Translations under genes and position numbers: made by a program
Assembly (NCBI GenBank): GCA_937900755.1
Contig: CALCDN010000295.1
Location: forward strand, 1-11,164
From: an uncultured Acetobacter sp.
GTDB lineage: Bacteria > Pseudomonadota > Alphaproteobacteria > Acetobacterales > Acetobacteraceae
Length of the DNA stretch: 11,164 nt
Direction of reading: 5' to 3'
The notes under the pieces: generated by a model
The model's database searches: none
The model's input: the letters and a program-made list of their open reading frames with translations, nothing else
What the model was told of the DNA's origin: nothing
Part shown: positions 5,917 to 11,164 of the stretch, one piece after another
Numbering within the stretch: position 1 is the stretch's first letter
Layout: each line of letters starts with the position of its first letter

Positions 5917-7388
5917 GCACCCCCCTCTCCACCATGCTGCGCGCCCTCAACCTGAGTGCGAACCTTGATACAAACCCGCATGTTACCGCCATTACGGCCG
6001 ATAGCAGGCAGGCAGGCCCCGGCGTTGTGTTTGCAGCACTCCCCGGCGCGCGGGTGGATGGCCGTACCTTTATTGCCGCCGCAGTGCGGGCGGGGGCCGC
6101 GGCCATTCTGGCCCCGACCGGCACCCCCTGGCCGCAGGACGTGCCCGCCTGCCCGCTGATAACCTGCCCCGACCCGCGCCATGTGCTGGCCCTTTGGGCC
6201 ACCTTGCTGGCAGGGCCACAACCGGCCCATCTGGTGGCGGTTACCGGCACAAACGGCAAGACCAGCACAACCGACTTCATACGCCAGATATGGACCTTGC
6301 AGGGCCACAGGGCGGCAGGCATTGGCACGCTCGGGCTGACCGGGGCCGAGGGCACGGGGGTGACCTTTCCACCACTCACCACCCCCGACCCGGTGGCCCT
6401 GGCCAATGGCCTGGCAGCGCTTGAACGCGCAGGCGTGCATTACGCCGCACTTGAGGCATCCTCCCACGGGCTGGAACAGGGGCGGCTGGACGGGCTGCAC
6501 CTGCACGCGGCGGGGTTTACCAACCTCACGCGCGACCATCTGGACTACCACGGCACCATGGAGGCCTACCGCGCGGCCAAGCTGCGCCTGTTTGACACGC
6601 TCCTGCCCCAGGGCGCCATTGCCGCCGCCAATGCGGACATGGACACAGCCACGCTGGACGCCCTGCGCGCCATTGCCAGAACCCGCGCCCAACCCCTGCG
6701 CCTGACAGGGGCAAACGGCACTACCGTGCGCCTGCTGGCCTGCCACGCCGTGCCCGCCGGGCAGGAACTGAGCATAAGCTGCAACAACGAACCGGCAAAA
6801 ACCGTACTCCTCCCCCTGCCCGGCCGCTTCCAGGCCGACAACGTCCTGCTGGCCCTGGCGCTGGCCGTGCGGGAAGAGGCCGCACTGTATGACGCTCTCG
6901 ACCTGCTGCCAGCCCTTACAGGGGTACGCGGGCGCATGGAGCGCGCCGTGGTTCTGCCCAACGGGGCCAGTGCATATGTGGACTACGCCCATACGCCGGA
7001 TGCGCTGGCCCGCCTGCTGTCCTCGCTGCGCCCGCACGCGCGCGGGCGTCTGGTTGTGGTATTTGGCGCAGGCGGGGACCGCGACAGGGGCAAACGCCCG
7101 CTTATGGCGCAGGCCGCGGCCCGTGGGGCCGATATTGCCATAATCACGGATGACAACCCCCGTTCGGAAGACCCCGCGCGGATCCGGGCGGAGGTCCGCG
7201 CGGGAGCACCCGACGCGCTGGAAATAGGGGATCGCAGGCAGGCCATAACAGAGGCCCTGTCCATGCTGGGATCGGAGGATGTGCTGGTGGTGGCGGGTAA
7301 AGGCCATGAACAGGGGCAGATTATAGGCACAACCGTGCTGCCATTTGATGACGCGGCGGTTCTTCGCGCCGTGGCGGGTCAGCCATGA
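5913..7388 (+). CDS. murE: UDP-MurNAc-L-Ala-D-Glu : meso-diaminopimelate ligase MurE
   Basis: MurE is a cytoplasmic ATP-dependent ligase that adds the third residue of the peptidoglycan stem peptide. The 491 residues are full length. The N-terminal domain that binds the UDP part carries ITADSRQAGPGVVFAALPGA. The central ATPase domain has the P-loop VTGTNGKTSTT (GTNGKT at 112-117, K116), then EASSHGLEQGRLDGL and FTNLTRDHLDYHGTMEAY with the lysine expected to be carbamylated (K223 in AAKLRLF). The C-terminal domain carries VDYAHTPDAL, FGAGGDRDRGKRPLM, the DNPR motif (414-417) that in this family marks meso-diaminopimelate rather than L-lysine as substrate, and AGKGHEQGQ. The peptidoglycan is therefore predicted to be the DAP type. 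It overlaps both neighbours by 4 bp (ATGA), as expected for coupled translation. Confidence 0.97.
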   Translation: MSTPLSTMLRALNLSANLDTNPHVTAITADSRQAGPGVVFAALPGARVDGRTFIAAAVRAGAAAILAPTGTPWPQDVPACPLITCPDPRHVLALWATLLAGPQPAHLVAVTGTNGKTSTTDFIRQIWTLQGHRAAGIGTLGLTGAEGTGVTFPPLTTPDPVALANGLAALERAGVHYAALEASSHGLEQGRLDGLHLHAAGFTNLTRDHLDYHGTMEAYRAAKLRLFDTLLPQGAIAAANADMDTATLDALRAIARTRAQPLRLTGANGTTVRLLACHAVPAGQELSISCNNEPAKTVLLPLPGRFQADNVLLALALAVREEAALYDALDLLPALTGVRGRMERAVVLPNGASAYVDYAHTPDALARLLSSLRPHARGRLVVVFGAGGDRDRGKRPLMAQAAARGADIAIITDDNPRSEDPARIRAEVRAGAPDALEIGDRRQAITEALSMLGSEDVLVVAGKGHEQGQIIGTTVLPFDDAAVLRAVAGQP

Positions 7389-8794
7389 GCGCTTTATGGA
7401 CCCGCCCGGAACTGGAAGCCGCAACCGGTGGCCACTTCCTCCCCCCCGCAGGCCCGTTGGCGCGCGCCATGCCCGATGCCGCCGTAACCGGTATTTCCAT
7501 CGACACGCGCACCCTTGCCCCCGGTGACCTGTTCATTGCCCTCAAGGGCGATGCAAGCGATGGCCACGCCCATGTTCAGGCCGCACTGGACAAGGGGGCC
7601 GCCTGCGCCATGGTGCACAACGCGGACGGTCTGGCCGACCCGCGCGTGCTGGTGGTGGCCGATACGATGGCAGGCCTGCAACAGCTCGCACACGCCGCGC
7701 GCGCGCGGTTTGCGGGCAAGGTTGTGGCCGTAACCGGCAGTGTTGGCAAAACCACCACCAAGGACATGCTGCGCCTGTGCCTGGACGCCAACGGCCCGAC
7801 CCACGCGGCCGAGGCCTCCTACAACAACCATTGGGGCGTGCCTCTTACCCTTGCCCGCCTGCCCCGCCATGCTGCCTTCTGCATCAGCGAAATCGGGATG
7901 AACCACCCCGGCGAGATCCTGCCCCTTGCGCGCATGGTCCGCCCCGATGTGGCGGTTATCGCTACCATAGGCTCGGCCCATCTGGGCCACATGGGCAGCC
8001 TGGACGCCATTGCCGCGGAAAAAGCCTCCCTCATCACCACCCTGCCCGCCAAGGGCGTGGCCGTGGTGCCAGATGACGCCCACGGCGCATCTTTTTTTGT
8101 CCGGGCGGCACAGCAGGCCCATGCTACCCTGTGGTATGCTGGCGCAAACCCGGCCAGCACCGCGCATATGACCGACATGCGCACAGGGGCCGATGGCACG
8201 CATTTTACAGCCCATGTTGCGGGGGTGGCGGTGGCGGTGCATGTGCCAGCCCCCGGCCTGCACCTGGCGCGCAACGCGCTGGCAGCCCTTGGGGCCTGCG
8301 CAGCCCTTGGGGCGGACCTGCCCAGAGCCGCCGCGGCACTACAGGCCTTTGCCCCCGGCAAGGGGCGGGGTGCGCTCAGCCATATTGCGGGTGGGGCCAT
8401 AACCTTGCTGGACGAAAGCTACAACGCCTCGTCCGCCTCCATCCGGGCCGCGCTGGATGTGCTGCGCCACCTGCCCGCCACCCGCCGCATTGCCATTTTG
8501 GGCGATATGCGCGAACTGGGGGAGTTCTCCACGGCGGAACACATGGCCCTTGCCCCACCGGCAGCGGCTTCAGCCGACCTTGTTTTTTGTTGCGGACCTT
8601 ACATGAAAACCCTCTTTGACGCCCTGCCCCCCGCCAGGCAGGGAGCCTGGGCGGATAGCGCCTCAGCCCTTGCTCCCCTGGTCTGTACCGCCCTGCGGGG
8701 GGGAGACGCCGTACTGGTCAAGGGCAGTCTGGGCAGCCGCATGCGTGACGTGATGACAGCCCTTGGAACCCTTAACACCGTGGAGCCCACCTGA
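7385..8794 (+). CDS. murF: UDP-MurNAc-tripeptide : D-alanyl-D-alanine ligase MurF
   Basis: MurF adds the D-Ala-D-Ala dipeptide, completing the cytoplasmic UDP-MurNAc-pentapeptide. The 469 residues are normal for the family. The N-terminal domain contains ITGISIDTRTL-like wording (VTGISIDTRTLAPGDLFIAL) and DGHAHVQAALDKGA. The ATPase domain has VAVTGSVGKTTTKDML (GSVGKT at 118-123, K122), then EASYNNHWGVPLTLARLP and EIGMNHPGEI, both diagnostic for MurF. The C-terminal part shows LLDESYNASSASIRAALDVL, AILGDMRELGE and VLVKGSLGSRM. It shares ATGA with murE (7385-7388), and its TGA directly abuts the mraY ATG. The ribosome site is weak, so translation probably depends on coupling from murE. Confidence 0.97.
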   Translation: MSALWTRPELEAATGGHFLPPAGPLARAMPDAAVTGISIDTRTLAPGDLFIALKGDASDGHAHVQAALDKGAACAMVHNADGLADPRVLVVADTMAGLQQLAHAARARFAGKVVAVTGSVGKTTTKDMLRLCLDANGPTHAAEASYNNHWGVPLTLARLPRHAAFCISEIGMNHPGEILPLARMVRPDVAVIATIGSAHLGHMGSLDAIAAEKASLITTLPAKGVAVVPDDAHGASFFVRAAQQAHATLWYAGANPASTAHMTDMRTGADGTHFTAHVAGVAVAVHVPAPGLHLARNALAALGACAALGADLPRAAAALQAFAPGKGRGALSHIAGGAITLLDESYNASSASIRAALDVLRHLPATRRIAILGDMRELGEFSTAEHMALAPPAAASADLVFCCGPYMKTLFDALPPARQGAWADSASALAPLVCTALRGGDAVLVKGSLGSRMRDVMTALGTLNTVEPT

Positions 8795-9889
8795 ATGTTG
8801 TATCTGCTGGTCTCCCACGCCGTGCATGACGGGCACATCACACTGCTCAACCTGCTGCGCTATATTTCTTTCCGCGCGGGGTGCGCGTGCATGACAGCGC
8901 TGGGCATAAGCCTGCTGCTGGGCAGGCCGCTCATTACCATGCTGCGTCGCATCCAGCGATATGGCCAGCCCATTCGCGCGGTTGGGCCGGAGCGGCATAT
9001 TCTTGAAAAAGCCGGAACCCCCACCATGGGCGGCATGCTCATCCTGATCTCGCTTACCGTGGCCACGCTGCTGTGGGGCAACCTGGAAAACGGGTTTGTC
9101 TGGGCGGTGCTGCTGACCACGCTGGGCTTTGGCGTGATCGGCTTTGCCGATGACTACCGCAAGCTGGCACGGCGCAATACGGACGGGCTTTCCAAGCGTG
9201 CGCGCCTGGGTTCGGAATTTGCCATATCCCTCATATGCGGGGGGTGGTTGCAGTATCTGATGCCGCCTGATCTGGCCAACCATCTGGCCTTCCCCTTTGC
9301 CAAGGAACTGCTGCTCCCCCTTGGCCTGCTGTACCCCGTGTTCGCCATGATCGTGATTACCGGCTTTGGCAACGCGGTCAACTTTACAGACGGGCTGGAC
9401 GGGCTGGCCATTGGCCCCGTGGTGGTGGCGGCCCTTGTGTTCGCCATTCTTTCCTACGTGGTGGGCAACCATGTTTTTGCCGACTACCTGCAAGTCCACG
9501 CCGTACCCGGCACGGGCGAACTGGCTGTGTTCTGCGCAGCCCTTGTGGGGGCGGGACTTGGCTTTTTGTGGTTCAACGCCCCTCCGGCCGCCGTGTTCAT
9601 GGGGGATACGGGCTCGCTCTCCCTTGGTGGGGCACTTGGCTCGCTGGCCGTGGCCATCAAGCACGAACTGGTCCTGTGCATCGTGGGCGGGCTGTTTGTG
9701 GTGGAAACGCTCTCGGTCATTATCCAGGTGTTCTGGTACAAGCGCACGGGGCGGCGCGTGTTCCTCATGGCCCCCATTCACCACCATTTTGAAAAGAAAG
9801 GCTGGGCCGAACCCAAGATTGTCATCCGGTTCTGGATCATTTCCATCGTGCTGGGCATGTGTGGACTGGCCACGCTGAAACTGCGATGA
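8795..9889 (+). CDS. mraY: Phospho-N-acetylmuramoyl-pentapeptide-transferase MraY
   Basis: MraY is an integral membrane enzyme that transfers phospho-MurNAc-pentapeptide from UDP to undecaprenyl phosphate, giving lipid I, and it is the target of several nucleoside antibiotics. The 364 residues match the family length, with about ten hydrophobic segments expected. Signature blocks: ILEKAGTPTMGG early, GFADDYRKL with the Mg-binding aspartates D119-D120, NFTDGLDGLA (N196 to A204, with D199 and D202), WFNAPPAAVFMGDTGSL, and the histidine motif APIHHHFEKKGW with H329-H331. The start ATG follows the murF TGA with no gap; GGAG at 8782-8785 is a reasonable ribosome site 9 nt upstream. It overlaps murD by 4 bp (ATGA, 9886-9889). 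Confidence 0.97.
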   Translation: MLYLLVSHAVHDGHITLLNLLRYISFRAGCACMTALGISLLLGRPLITMLRRIQRYGQPIRAVGPERHILEKAGTPTMGGMLILISLTVATLLWGNLENGFVWAVLLTTLGFGVIGFADDYRKLARRNTDGLSKRARLGSEFAISLICGGWLQYLMPPDLANHLAFPFAKELLLPLGLLYPVFAMIVITGFGNAVNFTDGLDGLAIGPVVVAALVFAILSYVVGNHVFADYLQVHAVPGTGELAVFCAALVGAGLGFLWFNAPPAAVFMGDTGSLSLGGALGSLAVAIKHELVLCIVGGLFVVETLSVIIQVFWYKRTGRRVFLMAPIHHHFEKKGWAEPKIVIRFWIISIVLGMCGLATLKLR

Positions 9890-11164
9890 GCACCTTCCCC
9901 CCCACCCTGTTTGCCATGAACCGTTTTGCCGTGCTGGGCATGGGGCGCAACGGCCTGCCCGCCGTGCAGGCCCTGAGCGCCTGTGGCGCCCAGGTACAGG
10001 CATGGGATGACGGCGAGGCAGGCCGTAACGGGCTGGCCGAAGCCCTTGCCCATATGCCCCCCGAGCAGGCCGCCCGCGTAACCTGCGCCCCGCTGGACAG
10101 CCTGGCGGGGTTTGACGCCCTTGTGCTCTCCCCCGGTATTCCGCACCACCTGCCCCGCGTGCACCCGGTAGCGGCACTGGCCATCGCTGCGGGCGTGCCC
10201 ATCCTGTCCGATGCGGAACTGCTGTACCGCGCGGTGCGGGCTGCGGGCGGCAAAGCGCGCTTTGCGGGCATTACCGGCACCAACGGCAAGTCCACCACCA
10301 CCACGCTGCTGGCCCATATTCTCGAACACGCTGGCCTGCCGGTGGCCGCTGGCGGCAACCTTGGCCCCGCAGCCCTTGCCCTGCCCCTGCTGCCCGATAA
10401 CGGCGTATATGTGCTGGAAATGTCGTCCTACATGCTTGAGCGGCTGGACACCTTGCACTTTGATGCCGCCTGCCTGCTCAACCTTACCCCCGACCATCTG
10501 GACCGCCACGCGGGCATGGCGGGGTATGCGCAGGCCAAACAGCGGGTATTTGTCGGGCAGACAGCCCAGGACGTGGCCGTTATTGGCATTGATGACGCCG
10601 AGTGCGCCAGCATTGCCGCGCAACTGACCAAAGCCCCGGCACCCTGCGTGAGCGTCTCGGGCGCCAACCCCGCCGCCAGCTATTACGGCAAGGACGGCGC
10701 GATCTGGCACAACAATGCTCCACTGGCCACACCTGGCCCGGCACTACTGGGCGCCCACAACGCCCAGAACACAGCGGCCGCACTGGCCATGGCCCGCCAC
10801 TTTGGCGTGGCGGACAGTGTGGCGGCACGCGCCGTGGCCTCCTTTACCGGCCTGCCGCACCGGCAGAAACTGGTGGAAACCTGCAACGGCGTTGCCTTTG
10901 TGGATGACAGCAAAGCCACCAACGCCGATGCAACGTCGCGCGCACTGGGCTGCTACGACCGGCTGGTATGGATTGCGGGCGGCATGGCCAAGGAAGGCGG
11001 GATAGAAAGCCTTGCCCCATATTTTGGCCGTATTGACCATGCCTTCCTCATCGGGCGGGACGCGGCGGAACTGGCGGCGACCCTTGCCCGCCACAACGTG
11101 CCCCATACCGTTGTGAACACACTGGAAAATGCGGTGCCACAGGCTTACAGTCTTGCACAACAGA
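9886..11164 (+). CDS. murD: UDP-MurNAc-L-Ala : D-glutamate ligase MurD, cut by right window edge
   Basis: MurD adds D-glutamate to UDP-MurNAc-L-alanine in the cytoplasm. The frame is open for 426 codons to the end of the window; the family usually has about 440-470 residues, so only the last few tens are missing. Visible parts: the N-terminal Rossmann-like domain with FAVLGMGRNGLPAVQAL and LVLSPGIP; the P-loop GITGTNGKSTTT (GTNGKST at 131-137, K135); EMSSYMLERL; LLNLTPDHLDRH (D203-H204); the lysine expected to be carbamylated (K218 in YAQAKQRVF); GAHNAQN; FTGLPHRQK; and VDDSKATNADAT (DDSKAT at 340-345) in the C-terminal domain, followed by AGGMAKEGGI. The start overlaps the mraY stop (ATGA), with no strong ribosome site. 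Nothing suggests a broken gene within the visible part. Confidence 0.96.
   Translation, partial: MSTFPPTLFAMNRFAVLGMGRNGLPAVQALSACGAQVQAWDDGEAGRNGLAEALAHMPPEQAARVTCAPLDSLAGFDALVLSPGIPHHLPRVHPVAALAIAAGVPILSDAELLYRAVRAAGGKARFAGITGTNGKSTTTTLLAHILEHAGLPVAAGGNLGPAALALPLLPDNGVYVLEMSSYMLERLDTLHFDAACLLNLTPDHLDRHAGMAGYAQAKQRVFVGQTAQDVAVIGIDDAECASIAAQLTKAPAPCVSVSGANPAASYYGKDGAIWHNNAPLATPGPALLGAHNAQNTAAALAMARHFGVADSVAARAVASFTGLPHRQKLVETCNGVAFVDDSKATNADATSRALGCYDRLVWIAGGMAKEGGIESLAPYFGRIDHAFLIGRDAAELAATLARHNVPHTVVNTLENAVPQAYSLAQQ

Noticed and set aside
5556..7424. 622-codon minus-strand open frame opposite ftsI and murE
   Set aside because: Antisense shadow; murE on the + strand is complete with all catalytic motifs.
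8663..10177. 504-codon minus-strand open frame opposite murF, mraY and murD
   Set aside because: Antisense shadow; the opposite strand encodes complete MraY with its signature motifs.

Overview
The window is a high-GC, largely single-strand gene block from an alphaproteobacterium, most likely an acetic acid bacterium (Acetobacteraceae). I base that on protein wording, gene order and an alphaproteobacterial-type LexA motif; the genus is an inference. Most of it is the front half of the division and cell wall (dcw) cluster: mraZ, rsmH, an FtsL-type gene, ftsI, murE, murF, mraY and murD, all on the + strand. murD runs off the right edge.

Region by region: (1) 1-529 holds the N-terminal part of a hormone-sensitive-lipase-family alpha/beta hydrolase on the minus strand, cut by the left edge. 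(2) 530-1091 holds a bacterial type A RNase P RNA gene (rnpB, about 625-1035), recognised by its closing P1 helix and conserved core blocks, with a probable promoter and a clear hairpin-plus-T terminator. (3) 1092-1347 is a dense control region for the dcw cluster. It holds a GAAC-N7-GAAC motif (LexA/SOS-box form), a 14-bp perfect palindrome between possible -35 and -10 elements, and three TCCCA repeats at exact 10-bp spacing that fit an MraZ operator. (4) 1348-11164 is the gene train, with four ATGA stop/start overlaps, one direct TGA-ATG abutment and gaps of 3 and 31 bp, as expected for one long transcript with translational coupling.

How the genes work together: MraZ is the likely autoregulator. 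RsmH modifies 16S rRNA. The FtsL-like protein and FtsI (PBP3) act at the division septum. MurD (D-Glu), MurE (meso-DAP) and MurF (D-Ala-D-Ala) build the UDP-MurNAc-pentapeptide in the cytoplasm, and MraY transfers it to undecaprenyl phosphate to make lipid I. The expected continuation (ftsW, murG, murC, murB, ddl, ftsQ, ftsA, ftsZ) would lie to the right.

I see no mobile element, CRISPR array, tRNA or clearly novel multi-gene system. The points worth a second look are the layered control region before mraZ, the long Pro/Ala-rich tail on the FtsL-like protein, and a hexanucleotide repeat inside an insertion in the FtsI transpeptidase domain.
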